A DNA stretch of 64,000 bases. Origin: Myrmaecium sp. VS I D KN 1 (taxonomy: Eukaryota > Ascomycota > Dothideomycetes > Valsariales > Valsariaceae). The stretch lies in the NCBI GenBank assembly GCA_019775845.1, contig JADQAV010000010.1, positions 530,871 through 594,870 on the forward strand, in the 5' to 3' direction. Below are positions 25,329 to 37,079 of this stretch, one piece after another. The notes under the pieces are model-generated. The model had not been told where the DNA came from. It saw only the letters and a program-made list of their open reading frames with translations, and made no database searches. The translations under genes were made by a program, and so were the position numbers. Every line of letters begins with the position of its first letter. Positions within the stretch are counted from its first letter, which is position 1.

Positions 25329-25838
25329 AGAGCCGGGCTGCTATCTTTACTCATTTCTTTGCTATCCTTGCCGGCTTCATACATCCATTATTATGCAGAA
25401 TGGGACGGTGCCAGTGCCTAGCTGGCGTGCGGGTTTGATGAACAGTACGAGATCAGAAGGCAACGATCTCTTCACAGCGAATTGCTCAGGCGGGACGTTG
25501 TGTCAGGCATGGGCGTGGGCGTTTCTAGGGCAATATATCATGCAGATTTTGAGCAGATCAAGGCTGCTACGGACGGTTTCAAGGCGAACCCGACTCCGGC
25601 GAATAGACCAATATTTTACGAAGTAATAGCTCGACTCGTCTTCTCAGGGTCAGGAAACTCGGCTGCTGAACTGAGAGGTAGAGTTTTCGTAGATTCCGAG
25701 CGCCTCTACCCAATGGAGAGGATGCTATCAAACAGTTAACTATACAAAAATCGGATATATCCTAAAACACCCTTTCTGACGTTTGCGCAAACCCCGTGAC
25801 TCCATTATAACTTTTGAACAACACTGCACAGAGCCTTC
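25329..25838. other. convergent 3' region of TFIIS and dip2
   Basis: About 510 bases between two genes reading toward each other. Open frames of up to 85 codons show no domain. Probably two 3' untranslated regions. Confidence 0.55.
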
Positions 25839-28832
25839 CTAGGCTACCTCGACGAACGCACGCTTCTTCTTGGACCCAGCTACAGGAGCTTCTTCTTCTA
25901 CGTCCTCGATCCTCGCTACGTTGTTGCCGGCGGCGCGCTCGCTGATAAAGCGCAGACCGGCCACGTTGAAGCCGTAAGTGTCCTTCATGCTTTCCAGCGT
26001 CCGTCGCAGATCGAACCGCATCTCCTCCAGCGTCGTCTTCAATTGCCGGCTCGCGACTATCTGCTTCTGATGAGTTTTGAGGATGAAGAAGAGAACGCGG
26101 CAGACGAGGGGGATGTTCCAACGGCGGCGGATCCAGATGGAGAGGAAGGCGAAAAGTGAGGGCAGCGTCGAGAAGGACAGCACCAGCAGGGCGTCCTGCA
26201 GCTGAGAAGCGGGGATCTTCTCCAGTACGTTGAGCACGTAGCGCTCGGCGCTGATGCTACCGAGGGCGAGGAAGACCGGGTCGCGCTGGGGCGGGGCGAG
26301 GTTAGGATTCTGCTGCTTCCGGGCGCGCCAGGCCTGCACGATCTCGAGGTCCGCCATGCCCAGCTCGAGCGCCTCGGCGATGCGCTCGCCCGCCGTCAAT
26401 GATGCGATGGTTTGGCGCGAGGCTGAGACGACGTCTCCCTGTTCGCCAGCCTCGCCGTTGTCCGCGTCCAGGGAGGCCGTCAGGGTGGACTCGTAGAGCT
26501 CCTCGAGTTCGCGCTCGCGCTCTTCCTCAAGGAAGATGGGCTCGTCCGACAGGTTCCAGACCCGGATGCTCTTGTCGTGCGAGGCGGTGACGAAGAAGTC
26601 GCCGGTGCGACCGACGGCCATGGCCCAAATTTCGCCATGATGGCCCTCGATCTTTTGGATCTGCTCGAACTTGTCGCCATCCCATGTCTTGATCACCCGG
26701 TCTTTGCTCGCGCTGAAGAAGAAATGCGCGTCCTCTCGGTTGACGGGATGCGGGATGAAGGATACCTGCATGATGCTGTCGTTGTGGGCGAAGAAGGCTT
26801 TGTGACAATCGCCAAAGTCCAGGCCCCACAGACGGATGTTCTTGTCCGCACTACAGGTCGCGATGAGTTTACTGTCGGATGAGATTGACATGTTGAGGAC
26901 AGGGAGTTTGTGGCCGTAGAGGTTGAGGAACAACTTCAGGGAGTCGACAAAGAAGACTTTGACCGTATTATCCAGAGTGGACACTGCAAGTAAGCGCGAG
27001 TCTGGGGAGAAGCATACGTTCAGCACGTCGTCGTTGAGCTTAAGTGTCCGCGAATGGACTAAGCTAAGACGCGGAACAGTGCGCTTCGTCCCGGGAATCT
27101 CATCCTGAACGATCTCGAAGTTCCAGAACTTCACAGTCTTGTCAGCACTTCCAGTCACGGCTGAACGTCCGTCGGGATGCACTTGTAGAGTCCAGACGCC
27201 ACCTTCATGGGCGGGTATCTTCTCAACCAAGGCAGAAGAGGCAATGTCAAACAGCTCCAGCTCCCCAGACTTCGTTCCTACCAGGACCATCTTGTCACCT
27301 GGAAGGAATGCGCAGCAAAGCGCATACCCACATTCCAGAGTCCGTAAGCATGCCTGTGTCCGCAGATTCCAGATCTTCAGACTTCCATTTGAGGCCGAAG
27401 CAAGCATACGGTCATCGGAGCTAAGCGCAACGGCTCGAATGTCGGCTCTGTGACCCGGAAGCTCAACTGAATAGGTTTTGTTGTACTCGGGAGCCTCATC
27501 CCTCGCTTTCTGGATCTTCTCTTTCGGAAGGACGCTGTACGATTCAATGAGGTTGTTCGTAGTTGCAGCGAGCAGGAGCAACGTCTTCGAGACCTTGCTT
27601 TCCATCCACGATACCGACCGAACCTTCCCTCCCGTCCGCACGATAGAGTGCTGCACGAATATGTCTGTGACTGTTGCTGTCGAGACATCACCCGCGGCGT
27701 CCACCTCCTTGCTATCACCGTCTTGAGCTTTCTCCTTTCTCCTCTTACGTTTCCTGGCCAATGCTTTCTGCACCTCCGCTTCACTTCTCATCCGCCATAC
27801 CTCTACCGACTTCTCAGATCCATGGAAAGCAATGTAGTCCGCGCGAGGGTGGAAAGTGATCCCTATCGTCCGGTCCTTGCTCTGCCGATATAGAACGCCC
27901 ATGTCGCGGAGGTAATTGTTGTCGACCGATTCACCAATCTCTTCCGCTCGCTTTCGCAGACCTTGTGTGTCTACGGACCAAACCTTGAGTTCTCCATCGT
28001 TACCGGCCGTGATACAGCAGTTGCTGTCAGATGATACGCCCATGGCCCAGCATTCCCCGTTTGTCTGTGCCACATGTGTTTCTATGCAGTGTTGTAATTC
28101 GATATCCCATATCTTGACCAAAGCGTCCTTGCCAGCAGACATTAGAAAGCGTTGGCCGGTAGTAGCCTCCACCTGGGCGGCAGCTGCGCCATCTTCAGTC
28201 TCCACTGCTTGGTTCGTACTGATGAACTGCAAGGCGGTCACTTGATCTTTGTGCCCCCGAAGCTTGAATAATCCGGTCTCTGCTACTAAGTCCCAGATAA
28301 CGATGTCTGTATCCCGAGAACCACTGGCCAACCGGGTGCCGGAAGCGTCGAACATAAGGGTGGTGATCGCTGACTTGTGGCCGCTGAAGCTGATGATTAC
28401 TGTAGCAATCCGGGAATCCCATACACGAATGCTCCCATCCGCATGCCTATTGGAGTCAGAAAAAGACCATGTCGTGAACAAGGAGAGTATTAAGCCATTG
28501 TGCATACCCAACCGCGAATATATCGGCATCCACATGACTGCGTGTTATCGCAGTCACTTCAGCACTGCAGCGCTCGTCGCGCCATCTGCCCAACAACTCG
28601 CCCTTCTTAACATCCCAGCATAAAACCTCTTCGTTTGCTCCGACGTAGGCGCGCCCTGCTCCAGAAGTATCTGCATCGGTTCTGCTAGGAGCGCTATCCG
28701 GCGCCCATATCACGTTCGCGGTGGCGGAGGTAACGACGCCAAAAGCCTGAGAAAACTCATACTTGCTGTTACGGTCAGCGCATAGTTCAAACACTTCTGC
28801 GAGAAGACACTGTACCTATATGATTTGACCAT
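25839..28832 (-). CDS. dip2: U3 snoRNP / SSU processome WD40 protein Dip2 (Utp12)
   Basis: Three exons on the minus strand, 28832-28816, 28765-28508 and 28446-25839, encode 960 residues, close to the roughly 940 of the yeast protein. The first coding exon is only 17 nt, encoding MVKSY plus two bases of a Ser codon. Both introns have GT-AG ends. The body is a chain of WD40 repeats (for example SGHKSAITTLMFD, SVTGSADKTVKFWNF-like and KSIRVWNLSDEP blocks), and the last 150 residues form the Utp12 domain with a basic tail ending KKKRAFVEVA. The family belongs to the UTP-B module of the small-subunit processome in the nucleolus and is needed for 18S rRNA maturation. The start was chosen because MVKSYSKYEF matches the family N-terminus only after splicing. 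The gene is divergent from arpc2. Confidence 0.95.
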
Positions 28833-29066
28833 CTTCTCTATCGGACAGTGCGGCGAAGAACGGCGAAGGTGCACCGCAGACCTCCCAGAACTTTTTTTGG
28901 AGCTACCGATAGGGCTAAACCCCACGTTTTCTTGGCGAGCCTCGGAGCTACTCGTCCGCATACGTACCGCCGTACGTTTGAGTACCACCACGACATACAA
29001 CAACAGCTGCCGTATTGCTGCCACTCCCACCGCGCTGCTGCGTGCCCTTCGTCCAGCCCATCCAAC
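28833..29066. promoter_or_regulatory. shared divergent promoter of dip2 and arpc2
   Basis: Only 234 bases separate the two outward-facing start codons. No specific element recognised. Confidence 0.6.
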
Positions 29067-30292
29067 ATGTTGCTTCTAGACTATCAGAACGTTCTCTTAG
29101 AATCTATCCTCAGAGACCGGTTTGCGCCAGGGTACGATCGCTCCACTACCCCCTTCCGTCTAAACTCCGCGTACTAAATGATCCCGCAGAGCTTCCCCGG
29201 TGTCAATTGATCAGGTTGTCTCCGATTTCGATGGGGTAACCTTCCACATCTCCACTCCTGAAGCGAAGACCAAGATAGTAGTCTCCATATCTGTCAAATG
29301 CTTCAATGAGCTGGTCAAGTATGGCGCACAGTCAGTGCTTGAGCGTGAATATGGTCCCTACATCATCGCCCCGGAACAGGGCTATGACTTCTCTGTCCAG
29401 GTAGACTTGGAGGACCTTCCGGCAGAGCAAGGTAGGAAGGACTCCCCTGCCTTTTACACCAACCCGTGGTTTCTGATGATTCGATCTAGATGCCCGCGAT
29501 GATCTCATCCGACGCATCTCGCTATTGAAGAGAAACGCCATGGCAGCCCCTTTTGAGCAAGCCTTCGACGAGTTTGCAGCACTAGCGGAGGAAGCATCTA
29601 AATACACGTCGGAGTCGGCACCGCAAGGGGTACGTGAAGGTGGAGAGATGAGGGCGATACATTACAGGGACGAGGAAGCCATATACATCAAAGCGAGCCA
29701 CGACCGTGTCACAGTCATCTTCAGTACAGTATTTCGGGAGGAAACGGACCGCATCTTCGGAAAGGTGTTCCTTCAGGTGAGTGCACATTCTCCGTTGGAT
29801 AGGCGACCTCTGATCGATGTCTATTCCAGGAATTTGTGGATGCGCGGAGAAGAGCCATCCAGAATGCCCCACAAGTTCTCTTCCGCCATGATCCTCCACT
29901 TGAACTCCAAGGTGTCCCTGGAGTGTCTACCTCCACAAGTGATGACGTGGGCTATATTACATTTGGTAAGCAGCTTTCATGCGTAGCTTGCCTATTTGCT
30001 AATCGAAGTAGTTCTCTTCCCAAGGCACTTGACTCTGCAGAGAAGATACGAAGTCATTTCCCATATCCAGACTTTCCGTGACTATTTCCATTACCACATT
30101 AAGGCCTCGAAGGTTAGTGCTGAAATGGTGCTGTATCAGTAACTGTGTACTGATTTATAAAAGGCCTACATCCACTCCCGAATGCGGAGGCGAACTGCAG
30201 ATTTCCTTCAAGTGTTGCGCCGGGCAAGGCCTGACACGGAAGAGAAGGAGCGGAAGACCGCAAGTGGCCGTACTTTCAGGGTCCAGGGTTGA
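29067..30292 (+). CDS. arpc2: Arp2/3 complex subunit 2 (p34-Arc)
   Basis: Six exons, 29067-29131, 29190-29431, 29490-29776, 29830-29965, 30012-30112 and 30164-30292, give 319 residues, the normal size for p34. Introns are 46-58 nt with GT-AG ends, and every junction keeps frame and family alignment. The N-terminus MLLLDYQNVLLESI, the central block EREYGPYII, the C-terminal RRYEVISHIQTFRDYFHYHI and the helix after it (AYIHSRMRRRTADFLQVL) are hallmarks of ARPC2. With ARPC4 this subunit forms the core of the Arp2/3 complex that nucleates branched actin, mainly at endocytic patches. The start codon is the first ATG and begins the family consensus. Confidence 0.95.
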
Positions 30293-30729
30293 ACACAGGA
30301 CGAGGCACTCAATGACCCTCAAGACCTGGGAAGGACCACGCCAATGTTCGACTACACTTGAAGATTACATCAAGGTTGTCGTGCACCATCCGAGAAGAAT
30401 GTCCTTCTGTACGTAGATAGCGCGACATCCTACTCGACTGGCCGAGGTTGTCAGTCACACATAGAACTAAGCTCGAAGGTATTGGACTGGGAATATATTC
30501 TATTATTTCGATGTCAGTAGCTGGGTTGCATCCCGTAGTCAGTACAGAGCGTCTATATCACGATTCACAAGTTGTTGATATGGGCTCTTGGCACTCAACG
30601 TGCTGTTCGGGGCTTCGGCAAAGGGTCTAGTTAAGCGTGGGGTCAACGTTGCCTTGCGGTTTTCGGAGGTTTGGTTTGGATACGATCATCACCACCATAC
30701 TTACTCAACCGCAACACTCCCAGCCTACG
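30293..30729. other. intergenic region arpc2-lcl3
   Basis: 437 bases between tandem genes. An open frame in phase with lcl3 extends upstream, but only the ATG at 30730 fits the family. No RNA gene or element seen. Confidence 0.5.
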
Positions 30730-31670
30730 ATGAGTTGGCCATGGTCATCGAGTACTTCCGAAAAGTATGATAACAAGGATCGCTCCGCGAGATCCTGGGC
30801 GGATGTGTTGGACGCCGACGACTGGTCTCACTACACCGATCCAAGGACTATTGGCCTCTCGTTGATCTTGACTGGGACAACTCTTGCTCTCTATCGCGTT
30901 TATAAGTCCCGACTACGTCGCATTCCCAATGCGAGCCACATAAAACCCCAATATTACCGTCAGCGGAGCCTCTTCGGATACGTCACAAGCGTCGGCGACG
31001 GTGACAATTTTCGACTCTTCCATACACCAGGCGGTAGACTTGCGGGATGGGGCTGGTTGCGGAAGATACCCACAGAACCTCGGGAACTTGCGAATAATAC
31101 GGTAGGCAATGTCGTCTACAGCTCCGTAGGCGTTTACACTGACTTGAAACGCTGTAGATACATATTCGCATCGCTGGGATAGACGCCCCCGAGCTCCCTC
31201 ACTTCGGCAAAGAAGGCCAGCCGTTCGCCCAGGACGCCCTTCAGTGGCTTCGAGATTACATCCTACACAAACGTGTGCGCGCATATATATACAGGCGAGA
31301 TCAGTACGATAGGGTCGTGGCAACGGTGTTCATCCGCAAGGGTCTCTTTCGGAGAGATGTTGGGCTTGAAATGCTGAAACATGGGATGGCCGACGTATAT
31401 GAAGCAAAATGGGGCATGGAGTTTGGCAAATACGAAGACGTATATCGTGCAGCCAGAAAAGAAGCTGAAGAAAGGGCGAAAGGGCAGTGGAAATTTGACG
31501 GAAATCCGCTATTGGAGAGATCTGGGATCTGGTCAAAGTTCCGATGGCTGTGGGGTTCCCGCGGAGAGAAAGAGGCGGTGCGAGCCAGGGAGACGCCGCG
31601 GGAATACAAAACAAGAATCAAACAAGAAGCGCAGAAGACACAAACCAGCAAGAATACGACGGCGAGATGA
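30730..31670 (+). CDS. lcl3: Membrane-anchored SNase-like endonuclease Lcl3
   Basis: Two exons, 30730-31101 and 31158-31670, with a 56-nt intron (GTAGGC donor, TAG acceptor) encode 294 residues, the size of fungal Lcl3. One membrane segment lies at about residues 40-56 ([16 protein letters not shown]). A staphylococcal-nuclease (thermonuclease) fold follows, with [14 protein letters not shown], the splice-restored [15 protein letters not shown] carrying conserved Arg, Asp and Glu, and [13 protein letters not shown] carrying the second Arg-containing active-site segment. The Lys/Arg-rich tail is variable. The family is annotated as a probable Ca2+-dependent endonuclease anchored in mitochondrial or other membranes; its substrate is unknown. 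Splicing is needed to form the active-site motif, which supports the junction. Confidence 0.92.
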
Positions 31671-31821
31671 TCCTTCGGATGTCCGCCCTACCGTCATCTA
31701 GGACAGCAACAGAAACCATCCTTTTGGACAGGCCTCCGATCTCATCAACCAGAATCCGACCTTGGAGAACTTTCGGCAAATTGAGTATTGCTCACACGGG
31801 AGGGTCTTGATGCGCGGCCAG

Positions 31822-32293
31822 TGACTCCTACTCTGAGCGAGCGTCAATAGCCACGTTCCAAGTGGGCGTTGCTGGTGGAGATCGGAGTCGACCACAAGCC
31901 GTAGTGCGGTTGGGGTAGAGAGCAGGGTGTACCGTGTGTCATTGCGTAGGTGGTAGCCGAGAGAAGGGCTCTCCATTCCCCAGGGTTTCGGGCGACGATG
32001 TGACTCTCCCGATGGCCCCGCTTGTTGTTACTACCGTAGGTATACACGCCGCCCGCGATACGCCGACCACGAGCAAAGAGTCACTCTCGCTACCTTTGAT
32101 ATTTTTCGACGGATTCTCACCTACGCAACAGAAGTCCATTGCAACCATTGAGTCAAGGCAAAAAGGATGAGATGATGGGAAAAGATCAGTTGCGGATTGG
32201 GAGTGAAATAGAATAGTCCATGCCATGCGACGGAATATAGGCGGGAGGAGTAAGCCGGACAAATGAGATCGCGTGCGGATCGCTTCAGAGTCA
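31822..32293. promoter_or_regulatory. cluster of Gcn4/CpcA-type sites upstream of cpa2
   Basis: A perfect TGAGTCA lies at 32149-32155. TGACTC half sites lie at 31822-31827 and 32001-32006 (plus orientation) and at 32078-32083 and 32288-32293 (read as GAGTCA). Gcn4/CpcA/CPC-1 bind TGASTCA and drive amino-acid genes under cross-pathway control. Arginine-specific carbamoyl-phosphate synthase is a known target class. The sites are seen; their use is inferred. Confidence 0.5.
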
Positions 32294-32503
32294 TCGTGAA
32301 GCTAGCCTTGATCGTTCATCATTTTAGACGGGTGCTAAATACCAATGGCACACACGTCAACCAAGCATCTTGTAAAATGTGTTCGCATTGCCGAGTAATG
32401 CCCATGAATCGGAGCCGATCTATGACTCTTGTTTGGATAGACCCAGTGAGCGGCCTTGATATTACCAAAAACATTTTGTGTTGCCGTGTTTGGCTATCTC
32501 TTG

Positions 32504-32522
32504 GGGCCCCGTACCGGGGCCC
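32504..32522. repeat. GC-rich inverted repeat in the cpa2 leader or promoter
   Basis: Perfect 8-bp arms GGGCCCCG and CGGGGCCC with a TAC spacer, about 200 bases before the cpa2 start codon. It could form a strong hairpin if transcribed, or be a dyad binding site. Confidence 0.6.
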
Positions 32523-32725
32523 GCGTCAAGCCGGTGTCGGCACCTATCTTATCGGCCAGCTGCTCTCAAATTTCGAGACTCACGACTCATTCGACACCTC
32601 TTCTCACCACACTTTCGCGCGCACAGCTGTGACCGACGCCATCTACCAGCTCAGGGCTTCCTGGACAGGCTCCTCGAGGTGAATTGCACTGTGTGAATCG
32701 CAGCGCTACCTGCACATACCTCACA

Positions 32726-35700
32726 ATGGTTCTCTGCGGACGCTTGTCGCGCCGCACGGCCACGCTGCTTCACCAATGCCGTCGGCCTTCTCCAGCAGTC
32801 AACCTGAGGTCCTTCTCCCGGAGCGCGGCGTCTCCCCTCCTCTACAGCCGGCCTCCGACCGAGGCGAAGGTGCCGTATCGTAACCTCCGTGCCTTTTCCG
32901 CTACATGCACCGCCCGGAATACGACACAGGAAGCCCCGAATTCCAAAGCATATATCAACAGCGGCGCCATCGCTGGTGCCCGGAACCTGGTCGATGTCAA
33001 GAAGGTGCTCGTCGTCGGCAGTGGCGGTCTGAGTATCGGCCAGGCAGGAGAGTTCGACTATTCAGGTACGCCTTCGCGGTCGCGCAAGTCTGAGTCACCG
33101 CTAACAGACGGCCAGGTTCCCAAGCGCTCAAGGCATTGAAGGAGGCTGGCGTCAGGTCCGTCTTGCTTAACCCTAACATCGCAACTATCCAAACGTCCCA
33201 CGTGCTTGCGGACGACATCTACTACCTTCCGGTGACCCCCGAATATGCTACATATGTTATCGAGAAGGAGAGGCCGGACGGCATTTTCCTCAGCTTCGGT
33301 GGCCAGACCGCCCTCAACCTCGGTGTTCGTCTGGAAAAGATGGGCGTTTTCGAGCGGTACGGCGTGAAAGTGTTGGGTACAAGCATCAAGACTCTTGAGA
33401 CCAGCGAAGACCGTGACCTCTTTGCCAAGGCGTTGGGCGAGATCAACATCCCCATCGCTGAGTCCATTGCTGTAAGCACTGTGGATGAGGCATTGGAAGC
33501 AGCTGACAAGGTCGGGTATCCCATCATTGTTCGTGCGGCTTATGCGCTGGGTGGTCTGGGTTCTGGGTTTGCGAACAACCCGGAGGAGCTGAGGAATCTG
33601 TCCGCCAGGTCTCTTACGCTGTCGCCGCAGATCCTCGTTGAGAAGTCCCTGAAAGGGTGGAAAGAGGCGGAGTACGAAGTTGTCCGCGACGCCAGTGACA
33701 ACTGTATCACGGTGTGCAACATGGAGAACTTCGACCCTCTTGGTGTCCACACCGGTGACAGTATCGTCGTGTCCCCAAGTCAGACGTTCAGCGACGAAGA
33801 GTACCACATGCTGCGTTCTGCATCGATCAAGATCGTTCGTCATCTTGGCGTGGTTGGAGAGTGCAATGTCCAGTATGCTCTTCAGCCTGATGGGCTCGAC
33901 TACAGGGTTATCGAAGTGAATGCTCGTCTTTCTAGGTCTTCGGCGCTTGCCTCTAAGGCTACCGGTTACCCTCTTGCGTATACCGCAGCTAAGATTGGTC
34001 TCGGCCACACTTTGCCAGAACTTCCTAATGCGGTCACTAAGACTACCACGGCAAACTTCGAGCCCAGTCTGGATTACATTGTGACCAAGATGCCCCGATG
34101 GGATCTGAGCAAGTTCCAGCACGTCAAGCGTGACATCGGTAGTGCGATGAAGTCCGTTGGTGAGGTCATGGCTATTGGTAGGACTTTTGAAGAGTCCTTC
34201 CAGAAGGCTTGTCGCCAAGTTGACCCTAGGTTCTTGGGATTCCAGGGTGACAAGTTCGATAACCTTGACGATGCTCTGGCTAACCCGACCGATCGCCGCT
34301 GGTTGGCTGTTGGTCAGGCGATGATTCACGAGGGCTACTCCGTCGACCGTGTCCATGAGCTGACTAAGATCGACAAGTGGTTCTTGTACAAGCTGCAGAA
34401 CATCGTGAACTGCTTGTGGGAACTTGAGGACATCGGCAGCCTTTACGGCTTGAAGAAGGAGATCATTCTGAAGGCGAAGAAGCTTGGGTTCTCCGATAAG
34501 CAGATCGCCAAAGCCGTCAACAGCACCGAGGACGAGGTCAGGGCTCGCAGGAAGAGCTTCGGTATCCGGCCCTGGGTCAAAAAGATCGACACTCTGGCGG
34601 CTGAGTTCCCAGCTGATACCAACTACCTCTACACGACCTACAACGCCTCGTCTCACGACGTTACCTTTGATGATCATGGTATCGTGGTTCTTGGAAGTGG
34701 TGTTTACCGTATTGGTAGCTCGGTTGAGTTCGATTGGTGTGCTGTTAACGCCACCATGTCTCTCAACAAGCTCGGCAAGAAGACTGTCATGATCAACGTA
34801 AGTTGCATCTCGAATCTAAGCCTTCCACACGCATACTGACATTCACGCAGTACAACCCGGAGACCTACAGCACAGACTTCGACGTGGCTGATAAGCTCTA
34901 CTTCGAGGAGCTTAGCTATGAGCGTGTCATGGATATCTACGAACTGGAAACCGCTAGCGGCGTTGTCGTCTCTGTCGGTGGACAGTTGCCGCAAAACATC
35001 GCCTTGAAGCTGCAGGAAAGTGGAAAGGCTAAGGTTCTTGGAACTGATCCTAAGGACATTGACAAGGCCGAGGATCGCCACAAGTTCTCGCAGATCCTCG
35101 ACTCCATTGGCGTGGATCAACCGGCCTGGAAGGAGCTGACATCTTTCGAAGAGGCTCAGAAGTTCGCCGAATCCGTTGGTTATCCTGTCCTTGTCCGTCC
35201 CAGTTACGTTCTCTCCGGAGCTGCCATGACCGTCATCCGTACCCCGGATCAGCTCAAGGAGAAGCTTACTGCCGCCGCCGATGTGTCTCCCGACCACCCT
35301 GTCGTTATTACCCAATATATCGAGGGAGCGCAGGAGATCGATGTTGACTCCGTTGCGCACAATGGCAAGCTCCTCGTCCACGCCGTCAGTGAACATGTGG
35401 AAAACGCCGGTGTTCACTCTGGTGACGCAACGTTGGTTCTGCCCCCTGTTAAGCTTGACCAGCGCACCATCGACCGCGTCAAGGAGATCGCCGAGAAGGT
35501 CGCGAAGGCTTGGAACATCACTGGTCCGTTCAACATGCAAATCATCAAGGCCGAAGACCCGGAGGGCGGTGAGCCCCAACTCAAGGTTATCGAGTGTAAC
35601 CTCCGCGCGTCCCGATCTTTCCCCTTCGTTAGCAAGGTCCTGGGTACCAACTTCATTGACGTTGCCACCAAGGCTCTTGTCGGCAGGGATGTTCCTGAGC

Positions 35701-36403
35701 CGGTTGACCTTATGGCTACCAAGCGCGACTACGTTGCGACCAAGGTCCCTCAGTTCTCCTGGACTCGTCTTGCTGGTGCCGATCCTTTCCTGGGTGTGGA
35801 GATGTCCAGCACGGGAGAGATGGCTTGTTTCGGAAAGGATCTGGTTGAGGCTTACTGGACTTCCGTGCAGTCTATGATGAACTTCAGGGTTCCGGAGCCG
35901 GGCGAGGGTCTGCTCTTCGGCGGCGACATCTCCATGCCCGAGCTCGCCGGCATCGTGGACTACATCCAGCCTCTCGGCTACAAGCTCTACGCCGCCAACA
36001 ACGAGGTCAAGAACTTCCTCGAGAAGACTTCCAAGGACAGCTCCGTCAAGGTCGAGGTCATCGAATTCCCCAAGGAGGACAAGCGCGCGCTGCGCGAGGT
36101 GTTCGAGAAGTACGATATCCGCGGTGTCTTCAACCTGGCCAAGTCCCGCGCCGAATCCTTGGTGGACGAGGACTACGTGATGCGCCGGAACGCTGTCGAC
36201 TTTGGCGTGCCCCTGTTCATGGAGCCCAAGGTAAGTTGCGCTTGCTGATTTCTTTCCAATCCCTCCTCCGCTCGGTATACTAATTCGTGTCACAGACCGC
36301 TCTCCTCTTCGCCCAATGCATGAGCGAGAAGCTGCCCCGCAAGGAGGGTATCCCCAGCGAGGTTCGCACCTGGAGCGAGTTCGTCGGTGGCAAGCCCCTA
36401 TGA
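32726..36403 (+). CDS. cpa2: Arginine-specific carbamoyl-phosphate synthase, large chain (mitochondrial)
   Basis: Four exons, 32726-33065, 33116-34797, 34851-36230 and 36296-36403, encode 1169 residues. Introns are 50, 53 and 65 nt. The first 75 residues are rich in Arg, Ser and Ala with few acidic residues, as in a mitochondrial presequence. The body has the duplicated CarB plan: an N-terminal carboxyphosphate half beginning [21 protein letters not shown], with ATP-grasp motifs such as [14 protein letters not shown], and a carbamoyl-phosphate half beginning [15 protein letters not shown] with [14 protein letters not shown], then a short MGS-like C-terminal domain. With the Gln-hydrolysing small chain it makes carbamoyl phosphate for arginine synthesis. 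The absence of fused GATase and aspartate transcarbamylase domains excludes the pyrimidine CAD-type enzyme. The start was chosen for the presequence. Confidence 0.96.
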
Positions 36404-37079
36404 TCGGGTCCGAAGGTCTATCACTCTCTTGGCAGTTAAAAAAGGTCCATTAGGGAAACTCAGGGGGAAAGGGGGGAAAATGCGTGTGGGGAGGCAGCTG
36501 GAGAATCTGTTTCGATATACTAAAAAGGCGTCCATGGGAAAAGATGTGCTTTTTGTGTAGATGTGCGTGCTTAGTAGCTAGAGCGACGCCCTGTTTTATA
36601 GCTCAACTGTGTTTCTATCTTAATTTAGACTACTAATTTCTGACACCCATCAGCCCCGTCACTTCTTCGTCTTTGTTGCTATGGTCGCATTGCTTGATGA
36701 GCAAGCACCAGTGTAGAAGATATCCCTCTCACGCCTCCTATGGCGACCTGCTGACTAAGAACGAACACAAAGAGACGGAGGATATCTCAAACGATCGATG
36801 CGGTACTGCTCCGCCAGAGTGGGCTTCAATCTTATTAACGGACGTTCATCTTCAGCTTGGAGACGCGCCACCCAGCCCGCTGTCTATTCCACCCTGCACC
36901 CAAGCTCTCTCCAAGTAGACCCATTCACTAGCATCCTTCTGTTCAGCAAGAGCACGACACAACACGGGCCAGAAGAGGAAAGAAAAGAAAAACGAAAGTT
37001 GCAAGAATAAGCACCACCACCGCACCCCTCACCCCCTCCCCTCCCATCCAAGCCCCTCTCCTCCCCACCATTCCCCCAC
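36404..37079. other. convergent 3' region of cpa2 and scm3
   Basis: 676 bases between convergent genes; short open frames only. Probably 3' untranslated sequence of both. Confidence 0.55.

Larger units (their letters stand above)
31671..32725. other. intergenic region lcl3-cpa2 containing the cpa2 promoter
   Basis: 1055 bases with no recognised gene. It holds one perfect TGAGTCA and several TGACTC half sites (listed separately) and a GC-rich inverted repeat near the start codon. Open frames up to 140 codons have no domain. Confidence 0.6.

Noticed and set aside
33058-34677. 539-codon open frame antisense to cpa2
   Set aside because: It mirrors cpa2 codon by codon. Strong codon bias in the sense gene (few TTA, CTA and TCA codons) leaves the antisense frame open. 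No domain and no introns of its own.
34704-36293. 529-codon open frame antisense to cpa2 exon 3
   Set aside because: Same cause as the other antisense frame; its His/Asp/Val/Leu-rich sequence is a reverse image of conserved synthase residues.
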